58,329 nucleotides of DNA from Sporolactobacillus sp. STSJ-5 (GCF_024385605.1 NZ_JANFOJ010000018.1:1-58329); one strand, 5' to 3'; shown: positions 8,040 to 17,143, counted from the first letter of the stretch. Translations and numbers: made by a program. The notes: generated by a model not told the origin, from the letters alone.

Positions 8040-8975
8040 TTGAAACAAATCGCAATTGGATCTGAAAAGAAATTGGGATCGGCGGTTGTTCAGGGATGCA
8101 TGCGCATCGCAGATATGCCTGAGGAAGCGGTAGATCGCCTAATCAAGACCGACCTAGAGAACGGTGTTACATTCTTCGATCATGCGGATGTTTACACGGA
8201 CGGCGCATGTGAAGCATTGTTTGGCAAGGTACTGGCAAAGCAGCCCGGCTTGCGCGACAAAATCACTTTGCAGACGAAGTGCGGCATTGTTCGCGGCAAT
8301 GGCGATCACAATAAAGCGTTTGACTTCTCAAAAGAACATTTGCTTGAGACGGTAAACGCTAGTCTGCAACGTCTGCAGACGGATCATGTGGATTATCTGC
8401 TTCTGCACCGCCCTGATGCCCTAGTTGAACCTGAAGAAGTGGCTGCTGCATTTGATCAGCTCCACTCTGAAGGGAAAGTTCTTCATTTTGGCGTCAGCAA
8501 CCAGAATCCATATCAAATAGAACTGTTGAAAAAATCAGTGCGTCAGCCGCTGGAAATTAACCAGTTGCAGCTCAGTATCAAGTTCACCGGAATGATAGAC
8601 GAGGGATTGAATGTGAATATGACTGTTGGCGGTGCTTCCGTTCGCGATGGCAGTATTCTCGATTATTGCCGGCTGAATGACGTAACCATTCAGGCATGGT
8701 CTCCATTCCAATATGGATTCTTCGAAGGCGTGTTCCTCGATAATCCAAAATTTCCTGAATTAAACAAAGAAATTGATAAGGTCGCAACGAAGTATGGTGT
8801 CAGTAACAATGCGATTGCGGTTGCCTGGATCCTGCGCCATCCGGCAGAAATGCAAGTCATCCTCGGAACAACGAACGTATCACGTATTGCTGCATCGGCA
8901 AAGGGTGCGGACATTACGCTCACTCGTCAAGAATGGTACGATATTTATCAAGCGGCGGGCAACAAGCTGCCTTAA
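8040..8975 (+). CDS. Aldo/keto reductase (YdhF-like)
   Basis: NAD(P)H-dependent oxidoreductase of the AKR fold. The N-terminal strand/turn motif with VTFFDHADVYTDG (Asp and Tyr of the catalytic tetrad), LQTKCGI (Lys) and LLLHRP (His) are all present, and the C-terminal region has the cofactor-binding ILGTTN...RI pattern. Overall the sequence resembles E. coli YdhF. TTG at 8040 is chosen because GGAGGG lies 6 nt upstream; an in-frame GTG at 8025 sits on the ribosome binding site itself and is unlikely. Ends in a strong terminator. Substrate unknown. Confidence 0.9.
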   Translation: MKQIAIGSEKKLGSAVVQGCMRIADMPEEAVDRLIKTDLENGVTFFDHADVYTDGACEALFGKVLAKQPGLRDKITLQTKCGIVRGNGDHNKAFDFSKEHLLETVNASLQRLQTDHVDYLLLHRPDALVEPEEVAAAFDQLHSEGKVLHFGVSNQNPYQIELLKKSVRQPLEINQLQLSIKFTGMIDEGLNVNMTVGGASVRDGSILDYCRLNDVTIQAWSPFQYGFFEGVFLDNPKFPELNKEIDKVATKYGVSNNAIAVAWILRHPAEMQVILGTTNVSRIAASAKGADITLTRQEWYDIYQAAGNKLP

Positions 8976-9001
8976 CCTTAGAAAACGAGAAGCTGAGCAA
9001 T

Positions 9002-9034
9002 AATAGGTCGAGCAGTCAGCTCGACCTATTTTAA
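9002..9034 (+). terminator. Terminator after the aldo/keto reductase
   Basis: A 12-bp perfect stem (AATAGGTCGAGC, 5-nt loop) is followed by TTAATT. It may work in both directions, also protecting against read-through from the convergent hydrolase gene. Confidence 0.75.
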
Positions 9035-9144
9035 TTCTGCTTGATCCCTCCTCACAAGAAAAGGATCGATAGTGATGACGAAGGAAACGCGCAGCACTAA
9101 TTATTGCATTGCGTTTTCAATGCTCGATTTGCCTTTGTTCTTTT

Positions 9145-9936
9145 TCACGCCTTCTGATTCATGTCGAGCAAAAATCGCTGAATGACCTGATTGAACTGCT
9201 CATGTTGGTGCGTCGGAATTTGATGGAAGGCTTTATCAATAAAAATAATTTCTGTTTTTGTAAGAAAATCAAAATACTTTTTGTGTTTACTGATAAATTT
9301 ATCGCGTGTTCCATAAACAATCCACATGGGAAGCAAATCCAATTGCTTAAGTTGAGCGGAAAAATCCGTTTTCAGTCCTGCTTTATATAGATCGAGCACC
9401 GCGTGAACATTAGCTTTTTTACAATATGTGTAAAACATTTTTTTGTCTTCTTGGGTCATTTTATGGGCATTCGCTAATAGGTTACTCAAAGCCTTTTGAC
9501 CGCCGCTCGCTTTCATGATTAGAACGCCGAGCTGATATTCCATGAACAGCATTGCTGAGCCGACACAAGGAAATCCGCCGGAGAGAATCATTCCACCAAC
9601 CTCATTGGGGAAAGTCAGTGCATAAGAAAGAGCTATTAAACCGCCGCTTGAGTAACTGGAAAGGATTGGCTGCTTCAATTGAAGTTCTTGAATGAGTGTT
9701 CTAAGATCAGCGACATGATCCGGAATCACACGTTCAAGGGAACGAGAAGGTTGATAACTGCTCCGTCCATGTCCTCTTTGGTCATATAAAATAATCTGTG
9801 CATGTTCGGATAAAATCTTTTGATAATGAAAAACGACATGGCCCATTAAAGGGGGATGAATGAAGATAATGGGTCTCCCTTTTCCACTTTTTTCGTAATA
9901 CAAGCAAATGTCCTTTGTCGTGTTGATATACGGCAT
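9145..9936 (-). CDS. Alpha/beta hydrolase, 263 aa
   Basis: Classic alpha/beta hydrolase: oxyanion region IIFIHPPLMGH, LYDQRGHGRSS, nucleophile elbow SYSSGG (Ser about residue 96), Asp region WIVYGTRDKFIS and a C-terminal His in FHQIPTH. The nucleophile motif SxSxG fits esterases, peptidases or C-C hydrolases; the substrate cannot be read from sequence. No signal peptide, so cytoplasmic. ATG is used with a GAGAG-type site just upstream (gene start near the SD-like AGAGAC). Convergent with the aldo/keto reductase. Confidence 0.88.
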   Translation of the reverse strand: MPYINTTKDICLYYEKSGKGRPIIFIHPPLMGHVVFHYQKILSEHAQIILYDQRGHGRSSYQPSRSLERVIPDHVADLRTLIQELQLKQPILSSYSSGGLIALSYALTFPNEVGGMILSGGFPCVGSAMLFMEYQLGVLIMKASGGQKALSNLLANAHKMTQEDKKMFYTYCKKANVHAVLDLYKAGLKTDFSAQLKQLDLLPMWIVYGTRDKFISKHKKYFDFLTKTEIIFIDKAFHQIPTHQHEQFNQVIQRFLLDMNQKA

Positions 9937-10066
9937 CGTAAGTCTCTCCGAGTGATCGTTTTATATTAGAATGCTTATGGCCTATTCTGCCCCTAACATT
10001 GTCATTCAAACAGTCACCTAGCATTGTTTTTAAACACACTACTGAAGGCATCTGCCTTTTAGATCA

Positions 10067-11371
10067 TTAATGATGCACCTCGTCATTGCTAAAATTTTTC
10101 TTTAATAGCGACAGAAAACGAAACAGTTCCAATGAAAGGATTAAACCACTGACCCATACTGCTCCGAAAACATATCCTGCCACGAGATCACTTGGGGTAA
10201 TGCCGAAGGCGCTGATTGCGCTTGCTGTGTAAGCAAGCAAAACGATTAAGAAGAAAAATAATTCGGACATACTGATCATGTACTTTTTTTGATGGCGTAC
10301 CAGCATCATCAAAAAATACCCTAAGAGAATCAGCAGCATCATCGACTTCTTATTTGGAAAATCCAGACTCATGTAGGTTCCAGTCAGAATAAAGTGAAAC
10401 AGCCAGCGCACGCCGTTTGCGAAGATAAATCCCCCGGATAATGTCAGCCCAAGAAAAAGCAGTTCAAGCCATTTGTCCCTGTTATTAAGAAGAATTGTGA
10501 CCGCTGTAAGAATGATGATTACAGAGAGTGTTGACCAGGAAGACAATCCATAAACATGCTGCAGCGCCTGCTGCCATTGATTATCCACAATGAATGAAAC
10601 AATTCGTCTGGAAACCTTGTCGAACGGCACAAATTCATTGCTGAGAAAATCCTGGATCATTCCTGCCATCAAAGTGATGAGTGAAATAAATGCAGCCAGA
10701 ATCAAGAAAATAAATAGTTTGATCTTCAAAAAGCTTTTATACCGTTTAAAGGTTGCTTGAAAGAGGAGCAAAAGCGATTCCTTGATATATCTTCGATTCG
10801 TTCTAATCACGATATAACATAGCAATACGAGGGCAAGCAAAACGCTTGCCAGCACCAGCCATTTCTTGATTTCCACCTGATACTTGTCCCATTCCGGTCC
10901 TAATACATACCCAAGTGATATAAAGGTTCCGGTCCAAAGAAAAACACCGATATAGGCAAACACACTAAAGGACTTAAAGGGCAAGCGGATCACTCCGGAT
11001 ATAATGCTCGCGATATGCCTGATGCCGGGAACGAAGAACGAAAAAATGAGCAGAACCTTCCCATACTTTTGGTACCATTTAGATATGTGTTCCATCTTTT
11101 CCTGCCCCATATGAATGTACCGACCATATTTACGAAAGAAAGGTACGCCAAGCTTGTAGCCGATCCAATAGGAGATCGTCGCGCCGATCATGCCCCCAGC
11201 TCCCGAGGAGCACAAAGACAAGAAAAGATTCATCTGTCCATGAAAGGATAAGATGCCCACATAGCTCAGCAAGGCTTCATTTGGAATAGGAACACAAACC
11301 AGTTCAAGCATTAACGCAAAAAAAAGTGTCAAATATCCGTATTCATTCAGTAATTGATCTAAAACACTCAT
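10067..11371 (-). CDS. DedA-family membrane protein fused to a degenerate PAP2-like domain
   Basis: Residues 1-200 are a DedA/VTT domain: EALLSYVGILS..., the glycine-rich loop, and FFVPGIRHIASIISG with the conserved Arg. DedA proteins are membrane proteins proposed to flip undecaprenyl phosphate or other lipids. Residues about 215-434 add further membrane helices arranged like a PAP2 phosphatase, but the catalytic motifs are eroded: FANGVRWLFHF, DFPNKKSM (in place of PSGH) and SDLVAGYVFG (without the preceding SR...H). Known DedA-PAP2 fusions keep those residues, so the second half is probably non-catalytic here. ATG 11371 with GAGGAACC upstream. Confidence 0.85.
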   Translation of the reverse strand: MSVLDQLLNEYGYLTLFFALMLELVCVPIPNEALLSYVGILSFHGQMNLFLSLCSSGAGGMIGATISYWIGYKLGVPFFRKYGRYIHMGQEKMEHISKWYQKYGKVLLIFSFFVPGIRHIASIISGVIRLPFKSFSVFAYIGVFLWTGTFISLGYVLGPEWDKYQVEIKKWLVLASVLLALVLLCYIVIRTNRRYIKESLLLLFQATFKRYKSFLKIKLFIFLILAAFISLITLMAGMIQDFLSNEFVPFDKVSRRIVSFIVDNQWQQALQHVYGLSSWSTLSVIIILTAVTILLNNRDKWLELLFLGLTLSGGFIFANGVRWLFHFILTGTYMSLDFPNKKSMMLLILLGYFLMMLVRHQKKYMISMSELFFFLIVLLAYTASAISAFGITPSDLVAGYVFGAVWVSGLILSLELFRFLSLLKKNFSNDEVHH

Positions 11372-11458
11372 TCATGGTTCCTCCGCATGGCAGCAAATCC
11401 ATAGTCAATTTCACTTAATAGTATTCGATTCGCTTCACCGTTACAGTACCTTTATTAT

Positions 11459-11495
11459 TCAAAAAAATGATCCACTCTCCGATGAGAATGGATCA
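11459..11495 (-). terminator. Terminator of the pplA-fmnA EET operon
   Basis: On the minus strand TGATCCATTCTC and GAGAGTGGATCA form a 12-bp stem with a 4-nt loop followed by seven T, three bases after the fmnA/EcfT-like gene. Strong intrinsic terminator. Confidence 0.85.
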
Positions 11496-11498
11496 ACG

Positions 11499-12302
11499 TT
11501 AATCAATAACAAGATTAAGAACTGCAAAAGCAGCGATAAGCAGCAAAATGACAAGTATGCAGACCGTATCTTTTATTTTCCAAGTCAACTGACGAAACGA
11601 AGAACGCGGCAGCTCGGAGCGATAGCCGCGAACGTCCATGACGTTGGCAAGCTCCTCCCCACGATTCAACGATCCCGAAAATAGCGGCAAGAAGATCGGA
11701 ACCAGTGCCTTCATCTGGCGAAAAAGGGAACCTTCACCAAACACTGCACCTCGCGCCTTTTGCGCATCCATAATCCGTTGCGTTTCATCGAGCAGATTAG
11801 GGATAAAACGAAGTGAGATGGACAGCATGATCGATAATTCATCGACCGGAACATGCAGAAAACGAAGCGGACGCATAAGAAAGTTCAAGCCGTCCGTAAG
11901 TTCCATAGGCTTCGTTGTTAAGGTAACGGCAGTCGTAACGAAAATGATTGTTACGAAACGGGAAAAAATAAACAGTGCATTAATTAAACCGAATTCGGAG
12001 ATTTTGATTGGCCCCCAAGTGAAATAAATGATTCCGCCGGCAGTAAAAAGAATCTGAAGGAATACCGTGAATAAAATCAACCAAATTAATGGCCGAACGC
12101 CGCGAAAGAAAACTCGGAAACCGATTTTCGTCAAGCTCATCACAAAAAAAGTAAACAGCCACAATAAAATGAGCCCCTGTCCGTTTTTCGCCATAAAAGA
12201 AATAAAAATAAAAGCAATACCTGCGATCATTTTGGCACGTGGATCAAGCTTGTGAATTGGTGAATCACCTGGAAAATAACGTCCGAGAATCAGTTTATTC
12301 AT
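11499..12302 (-). CDS. fmnA: ECF transporter transmembrane subunit (FmnA/EcfT) of the EET locus
   Basis: EcfT family: N-terminal DPRAKM signature, about five to six membrane helices, and the two coupling motifs that contact the ATPases, QKARGAVFG (about 184) and VMDVRGYRS (about 223). In Listeria monocytogenes the EET-locus EcfT homologue FmnA, together with EetB, exports flavin for FmnB; assignment of this role here is by synteny. Its ATG overlaps the TGA of ecfA2 by 4 nt, so the two are translationally coupled. Last gene of the minus operon. It could alternatively be the general-purpose EcfT serving several S components. Confidence 0.88.
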   Translation of the reverse strand: MNKLILGRYFPGDSPIHKLDPRAKMIAGIAFIFISFMAKNGQGLILLWLFTFFVMSLTKIGFRVFFRGVRPLIWLILFTVFLQILFTAGGIIYFTWGPIKISEFGLINALFIFSRFVTIIFVTTAVTLTTKPMELTDGLNFLMRPLRFLHVPVDELSIMLSISLRFIPNLLDETQRIMDAQKARGAVFGEGSLFRQMKALVPIFLPLFSGSLNRGEELANVMDVRGYRSELPRSSFRQLTWKIKDTVCILVILLLIAAFAVLNLVID

Positions 12303-13171
12303 ACACGTCCCACCCCGATCAAAGCCTCTGCCAGTTCTTCCTCTGTCAGGCAGACATTTGGCAATCGAATACCTGAATAAGTCTCAAATGCCAACTGGAA
12401 CCGCCTCGCTTCAGGAACATCCAGCTGCCATCTGTTCAACTTTTCGCTGTCCGCAAATAGGCTGCGCACGCTTCCATGATAGACAACTTTTCCTTGATCC
12501 ATGACGACCGCATCATCTGCGTAGCGTGCCGCTGTCTCCATATCATGAGTAACAAGAATAACAGTCAATCGTTTACATTTGTTCCATTGCTTAAACAGCG
12601 ACATCAATTCCGCTTTTCCTGAAGGGTCAAGGCCTGCGGTTGGTTCGTCCAGTGCAATCACTTCAGGTTCCTGAGCGAGAACGCCGGCAATCGCCACTCT
12701 CCTTTTCTGTCCGCCGGAAAGTGAGAACGGCGACTGTTGAAGAATAGATTCATCCAGCCCAACTTGGCGAATCATCTTGATTGCCAGATCATGTGCTGCT
12801 TCCGGACTCGCACCGAAGTTCAGCGGACCGAAGCTGATGTCTTGTTCCACAGTTTCAGCGAACAGCTGCGATTCAGGAAATTGGAACACCATCCCGATAT
12901 GCTTCCGGACTGCTTTCAACGCTTTTTTGCTCGTTTTACTGTCAATCTTAATGTCACCAACCTCTGCCCAACCGGATTTTGGAAGCAGCAATCCGTTCAG
13001 CACTTTTAGCAGACTCGACTTACCGGCTCCAGTAGGACCAACGACTGCCGTAAACGTTCCCGGAGCTATTTGCAGGCTGACGTCCTGAAGAACACGAGGG
13101 CTGTGCACCGGGCCAAGCTGATAATCTGCGCTCACTTGATTCAGTCTTATTTGCATAGCCATTGGATCCAT
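12299..13171 (-). CDS. ecfA2: ECF transporter ATPase EcfA2
   Basis: ABC ATPase: Walker A GPTGAGKSS (about 46), Q-loop FQFPESQLF, signature LSGGQKRR (about 145), Walker B VIALDEP and switch His in VTHD. The FPESQLFA.TVEQDI region is typical of EcfA2. It overlaps ecfA1 upstream by 25 nt and fmnA downstream by 4 nt. Alternative starts at 13162 and 13156 (MQIRLN) are equally possible; the family often begins close to the latter. It would power flavin movement with FmnA/EetB and perhaps other S components. Confidence 0.92.
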   Translation of the reverse strand: MDPMAMQIRLNQVSADYQLGPVHSPRVLQDVSLQIAPGTFTAVVGPTGAGKSSLLKVLNGLLLPKSGWAEVGDIKIDSKTSKKALKAVRKHIGMVFQFPESQLFAETVEQDISFGPLNFGASPEAAHDLAIKMIRQVGLDESILQQSPFSLSGGQKRRVAIAGVLAQEPEVIALDEPTAGLDPSGKAELMSLFKQWNKCKRLTVILVTHDMETAARYADDAVVMDQGKVVYHGSVRSLFADSEKLNRWQLDVPEARRFQLAFETYSGIRLPNVCLTEEELAEALIGVGRV

Positions 13172-13956
13172 TCACTTTCCGTCAGATAGGATTCCGGAGT
13201 GCGTCGCTCTTTGCTCATAAGCAGACGCCGCAATCGTTCGCTGAACGGTGCCTCTACGTCCATTTCCTCGCTAAAAATATCCGCAGGCAATCCACTGTTC
13301 GCCACGCTGCCGTTTTTCAACACAAGGATACGGTCACTTGCTGCTGCCTCATTCATGTCATGGGTGATGGACAAAATGGTTAATCCTTGTTCAGCCCTCA
13401 ACTGTTTTAAAGTTGCCAATAGCTCTCTCCTGCTTCGAGGATCCAGCATAACAAAGGCTTCGTCCAAAATAAGCAGATCAGGATGAAGGGCAAGCACACC
13501 GGCAATCGCGACGCGCTGTTTCTGACCACCAGATAAACGGGAGGGATCTGCCTCACGATGCTCCAGCATACCGACGAGCTCCAAGGCTTCTGTTACACGC
13601 TGCCGCATGTCTTCAACCGGCATGTTGAGGTTTTCCATGCCGAATGCAACATCATCCTGCACGGTTGCTCCGATGAATTGATTATCAGGATTTTGAAAAA
13701 CAATACCTGCATGACGACGAATCGTCCACTTTGTTTCCTCATTCAAGGGCATACCGCATACGAAAACGGATCCGCTCTGTGGTTTCAACAGCCCAATCAG
13801 CAGCAATGCCAAGGTAGACTTACCCGCACCATTATTACCGATAACAGACAGCCATTCACCTTTATTAACGGCAAAGGAAACAGAAGATAATGTATTGTTT
13901 TTTGCAGGTTCATATTTAAATGTCAGATCTTTAACTTGGATTATTTGCTCGTTCAT
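13147..13956 (-). CDS. ecfA1: ECF transporter ATPase EcfA1
   Basis: ABC ATPase: Walker A GNNGAGKST (about 41), Q-loop FQNPDNQFIGATV (diagnostic of EcfA1), signature LSGGQKQR, Walker B LLILDEA and switch His in ITHD. Note LDEAFVMLD, in which the usual LDEAT is retained only in part, as is normal for EcfA1. ATG at 13956 (MNEQIIQ) is preferred, with GAGGG 9 nt upstream; the frame is open further upstream but overlaps dmkA. Follows dmkA by 16 nt, so the same operon. Confidence 0.93.
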   Translation of the reverse strand: MNEQIIQVKDLTFKYEPAKNNTLSSVSFAVNKGEWLSVIGNNGAGKSTLALLLIGLLKPQSGSVFVCGMPLNEETKWTIRRHAGIVFQNPDNQFIGATVQDDVAFGMENLNMPVEDMRQRVTEALELVGMLEHREADPSRLSGGQKQRVAIAGVLALHPDLLILDEAFVMLDPRSRRELLATLKQLRAEQGLTILSITHDMNEAAASDRILVLKNGSVANSGLPADIFSEEMDVEAPFSERLRRLLMSKERRTPESYLTESEWIQWLCK

Positions 13957-13972
13957 CGGACATACCCTCTTT

Positions 13973-14911
13973 TCACAAGACAACGGCAACGAACAGTAAT
14001 AACGCAACGGTTCCATTCACAAGCACCAGATTTTTCACAGCAACCACAAAGGTTTTCGATTTGACTTGAATTTGATTGAACTGTTTCACCTGTTTAGATA
14101 CAGGAATGATGGCCAGCAGTGCAAGCAGCATAATCATCGGCAGTATTTTAAACAGGACACAGACAACAATTGCAGCAAAGGTCGCAGCATAGAGTCCATT
14201 AAAAAGCCAAATTGCGTAACGTTTGCCAATGTAATAGGGCAGCGTAAAGCGATGATTCTTAATGTCATCATCCAGATCGCAAATGTTATTCGCCAGCATG
14301 ATATTCGCTATGGTGAACATGCACGGCAGCGAGACGAGCACGATTTCAAAGAGCAGGAGCAGATCGGCCTGCACGGTTATTGTCCGTCCTTCCCAAATCA
14401 AATTGACAATGCCTTGGTCCGTTGCGTTGACATAAACGGTTAAAAATAAAACACCGAGCCCTTCCGTGATCCCTGAAAAAATTTCACCGATCGGCATTCG
14501 TGACAGTGGAATTGGTCCGAACGAATAAAGGATGCCAATTCCAAAGCAAGCCATGCCTACGAGTAAAACAATTAGATCAGTACGTACCACAAGTACCAGT
14601 CCCAGCACCGTCGCAATCGCCAAAAGGATGACGATGGTAAACGCGACCAAAGGTTCCGAAATATGCTCCTGTCCAATGATGTTTTCTCTTCTGCGATACT
14701 CCTCACTCGTTGCTTTTCGATAATCCATGTAGTTATTAATCGCCGTTGCTGTCATATCAAAAAAGAGCATGGAAGCAAAGAAAATCGTTGTGTTGATTGG
14801 ATCCAGTAGATGGAACCGGTATGAAACAAAGAGACAGCCAACAATAAAAGGAAAGAGACTGGCTAATTTGGTCTGAATTTCAACGAGTTTAAGGAACGCG
14901 CCCAGCGACAT
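13973..14911 (-). CDS. dmkA: UbiA/MenA-family prenyltransferase (DmkA) of the EET locus
   Basis: Integral membrane prenyltransferase with about nine helices. The first Asp-rich motif is NNYMDYRKA (about residue 63) and the second NNICDLDDDI (about 200), as in MenA. In Listeria the EET locus carries a second MenA homologue, DmkA, making a demethylmenaquinone pool used by Ndh2; the role here is inferred from position between fmnB and the ECF genes. ATG at 14911 is chosen (GAAGGGG 8 nt upstream); an in-frame GTG three codons earlier abuts the ribosome binding site. Confidence 0.88.
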   Translation of the reverse strand: MSLGAFLKLVEIQTKLASLFPFIVGCLFVSYRFHLLDPINTTIFFASMLFFDMTATAINNYMDYRKATSEEYRRRENIIGQEHISEPLVAFTIVILLAIATVLGLVLVVRTDLIVLLVGMACFGIGILYSFGPIPLSRMPIGEIFSGITEGLGVLFLTVYVNATDQGIVNLIWEGRTITVQADLLLLFEIVLVSLPCMFTIANIMLANNICDLDDDIKNHRFTLPYYIGKRYAIWLFNGLYAATFAAIVVCVLFKILPMIMLLALLAIIPVSKQVKQFNQIQVKSKTFVVAVKNLVLVNGTVALLLFVAVVL

Positions 14912-14972
14912 CTTTTTCACCCCTTCTTCAATTTAACCCCTTCGACACCTTCTGAAAAAAATACAGTCCTTT

Positions 14973-16025
14973 TTATTCTATAAGTTTAAAAGCTTTATTC
15001 GTCAGCACAAAATTATTTTTTAGATTAGGTGTTATATAGACTTTCTTATCGCGCGTCACAAATACGGCCTTAATCCCCCATTTTTTCGCATCGCTCATTC
15101 CGCCTTTAAGCCCGCCCGCAAACAGGACGGTGGAAAGCGCATCTCCGTCAGTCGAAGCATCTGTAATTACTGATACCCCTGCAATGTCATTCATAAATGG
15201 ATAGCCGTCAAATGGGTTCAACAAATGATGATAGGTCTTACCATTCACCTTAATGAATCGTTCATAGATTCCAGATGTGACAATGGACTGATTGGACTCC
15301 TCGATTTTCCCGACAATCGCCCCGCGCGGTTCAAAAGGATTCTGGATACCAACGTTCCACTTTTCATCTGAGGCATTCTTCCCCAGTACGTAAATATTTC
15401 CGCCAAGGTCAACAATCGCAGACTGAACATGGTATTTCTTCAACACAGTTACCACTTCATCCGTGATAAAACCTTTAGCAATGGCGCCTAAGTCCAACCG
15501 CATGCCTTTATTTTTGAGAAAGATCGTGTGCTTTGAATCATTGAGGATCATTCGTTTGTATCCGATTAACGGAAGCACATGGTCAATCTCGCTCTGCTTC
15601 GGTTTTCTTGCATCGGAATAGCCGATATGCCACAGCTTCGAGAGCGGTCCAATGGTCAGATCAAAACCGCCATTTGAGCGTCCGCTGTACTTCTTCCCAA
15701 TCTTGATCATGCGGTAAATGTCATTAGATACCTTAACCGGCTTAATTCCTGCCTCTTCATTCACCTGATCAATCTCAGACGAATCATGCTTATCTTCAAC
15801 AGTCGTCGCGTCCGCCAACTCTTCGATCCGTTTAAAAACCGGCTTGAGTACATCTGCTTTCCCTTTATCAAAAATTTTCACCGTAACTACCGTGCCCATT
15901 ATAAATTCGGTCCTGCTGTATGGGCTGCTGAGAATCTCCGCCTTAACAGGCTGCGCTTTATGCCCACATCCTGTCGTAATCAGCAGGCACACGATGACCA
16001 TAAACATAATACCGATCTTCCTCAT
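14973..16025 (-). CDS. fmnB: FAD:protein FMN transferase, lipoprotein (ApbE/FmnB)
   Basis: Signal peptide with Cys in LLITTGCG (about residue 20) indicates a membrane-anchored lipoprotein. The ApbE domain shows EFIMGTVVT, GGFDLTIGPLSKLW, DLGAIAKGF and IVDLGGNIYVLG, the Mg-FAD site pattern. It transfers FMN from FAD to a Thr of target proteins outside the membrane. The target in this locus is PplA, encoded immediately upstream. The lipobox is slightly unusual (T at -2 and -3). ATG at 16025 with AAGGA 9 nt upstream is preferred over the ATG three codons earlier. A hairpin lies between pplA and this gene. Confidence 0.93.
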   Translation of the reverse strand: MRKIGIMFMVIVCLLITTGCGHKAQPVKAEILSSPYSRTEFIMGTVVTVKIFDKGKADVLKPVFKRIEELADATTVEDKHDSSEIDQVNEEAGIKPVKVSNDIYRMIKIGKKYSGRSNGGFDLTIGPLSKLWHIGYSDARKPKQSEIDHVLPLIGYKRMILNDSKHTIFLKNKGMRLDLGAIAKGFITDEVVTVLKKYHVQSAIVDLGGNIYVLGKNASDEKWNVGIQNPFEPRGAIVGKIEESNQSIVTSGIYERFIKVNGKTYHHLLNPFDGYPFMNDIAGVSVITDASTDGDALSTVLFAGGLKGGMSDAKKWGIKAVFVTRDKKVYITPNLKNNFVLTNKAFKLIE

Positions 16026-16068
16026 CGGACTCATTCCTTCCCAATGGTTAACTGCTCCTTAGAGTAAG

Positions 16069-16104
16069 AAAGGCTTTAGAGCAATTCCGCGCTCTAAAGC
16101 CTTT
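16069..16104 (-). terminator. Intercistronic hairpin/attenuator between pplA and fmnB
   Basis: A 14-bp perfect stem (AAAGGCTTTAGAGC and its complement, 8-nt loop) is followed by TTTCTTACTCT on the minus strand. It sits 20 nt after pplA and 43 nt before fmnB, so it probably ends most pplA transcripts, or stabilises them, and lets a fraction read through. Confidence 0.7.
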
Positions 16105-16124
16105 GATGGCACTGCTTCCATTCA

Positions 16125-17030
16125 TTATTTCTCTTGGAAAACAAGATTATCGACTTCGATTGGCGTTGTATCGCCCTTTTGAGCCGCGTTAATCAGCTGT
16201 GCCGCATAAATACGGAACGAATGACTGGAGTGTGTCGCGCCGGAGACAACATCCACTTCTTCTGCATTTTGTTTGTCAAGTAACGATTTGCTGAGTGCCG
16301 GAATATATTCTTTTGGTCCAACCCCGGATTTTGCTTTCATTGCCTTTTCATATGCGGCATTTTCTGATTTTAGTTTTCCATTTTTGTCCAGAAAATCATA
16401 ATTAACTTTTGTGATCTTACCGCCTTTAACCGTCATATCAATAAATGTTTTCCAACCGGTAGTGCCCAGATTTTTTTCTGCCAACTTGTACGTTCCATCC
16501 TTCAGCTTGGCATATGCATCAATGACAATTGGTGTCGTGTCGCCTTTTTGTGCTGCCTGAATCAATTGCTGCGCATAATTAATGAAATGATTAGATGATT
16601 CGGTTGCACCGGATACGGCTTCAACCTGCTGTGCATCTTGACTGGCAACAAGTGCTTTATTCAGCTTAGGGATGTATTCCTTTGGTCCAATTCCGTTTTT
16701 CGCCTTCATCGCTTTTTCATAAGCTGCATTATCTGACTTCAATTTTCCATCTTTATCTACGTAATTATAATCAGATTTAGTAATTTTTCCGTCTTTAACT
16801 GTTATAGACATTGTAGCTTTCCATCCGTGACTGTCCAATTCCTTTTCTTTTAATGAATAAGTCCCATCTTTCAAAGGTGCTCCTGCAATTAATTTTGCGG
16901 TTGCAGGTTCACTTGACCCGGAAGCCTTTTTTTCTGTGTTTGATTTGGTAGCGTTTTCATTTGATCCGCAGGCAGCAAGCATCATGATGATTAACAACCC
17001 CAACGGTAACAATAATTTTTTAATATGCAT
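16125..17030 (-). CDS. pplA: Flavinylated lipoprotein PplA with two FMN-binding domains
   Basis: Lipoprotein signal MHIKKLLLPLG...LAAC (Cys21), a short Ser/Thr/Lys linker, then two tandem FMN-binding repeats of about 120 residues, each with KDGTY..., DKDGKLK or DKNGKLK, GPKEYIP, and the flavinylation motif SGATES (Thr143) or SGATHS (Thr266). ApbE/FmnB attaches FMN to this Thr. In Listeria, PplA carries electrons from the membrane quinone pool to extracellular flavins or iron. The repeats are very similar to each other, a recent internal duplication. ATG at 17030 with AAGGGGGAA 9 nt upstream; longer in-frame starts lack a ribosome binding site and would disrupt the signal peptide. Confidence 0.93.
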   Translation of the reverse strand: MHIKKLLLPLGLLIIMMLAACGSNENATKSNTEKKASGSSEPATAKLIAGAPLKDGTYSLKEKELDSHGWKATMSITVKDGKITKSDYNYVDKDGKLKSDNAAYEKAMKAKNGIGPKEYIPKLNKALVASQDAQQVEAVSGATESSNHFINYAQQLIQAAQKGDTTPIVIDAYAKLKDGTYKLAEKNLGTTGWKTFIDMTVKGGKITKVNYDFLDKNGKLKSENAAYEKAMKAKSGVGPKEYIPALSKSLLDKQNAEEVDVVSGATHSSHSFRIYAAQLINAAQKGDTTPIEVDNLVFQEK

Positions 17031-17129
17031 AGCTAACACTTCCCCCTTAAATCGACATTTTGTGAAATTCATCACATTATCTTGCTCTTTCATCTTACCA
17101 TGTCTATGATTCATTAGCTACATCAAAAT

Positions 17130-17143
17130 TGTGAACGTTTTCA
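17130..17143. promoter_or_regulatory. cre-like CcpA site, pplA side
   Basis: TGTGAACGTTTTCA matches the consensus TGWNANCGNTNWCA at every defined position. It lies 100 bp upstream of the pplA start in the divergent pplA/ndh2 spacer. CcpA binding is inferred. Confidence 0.6.
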
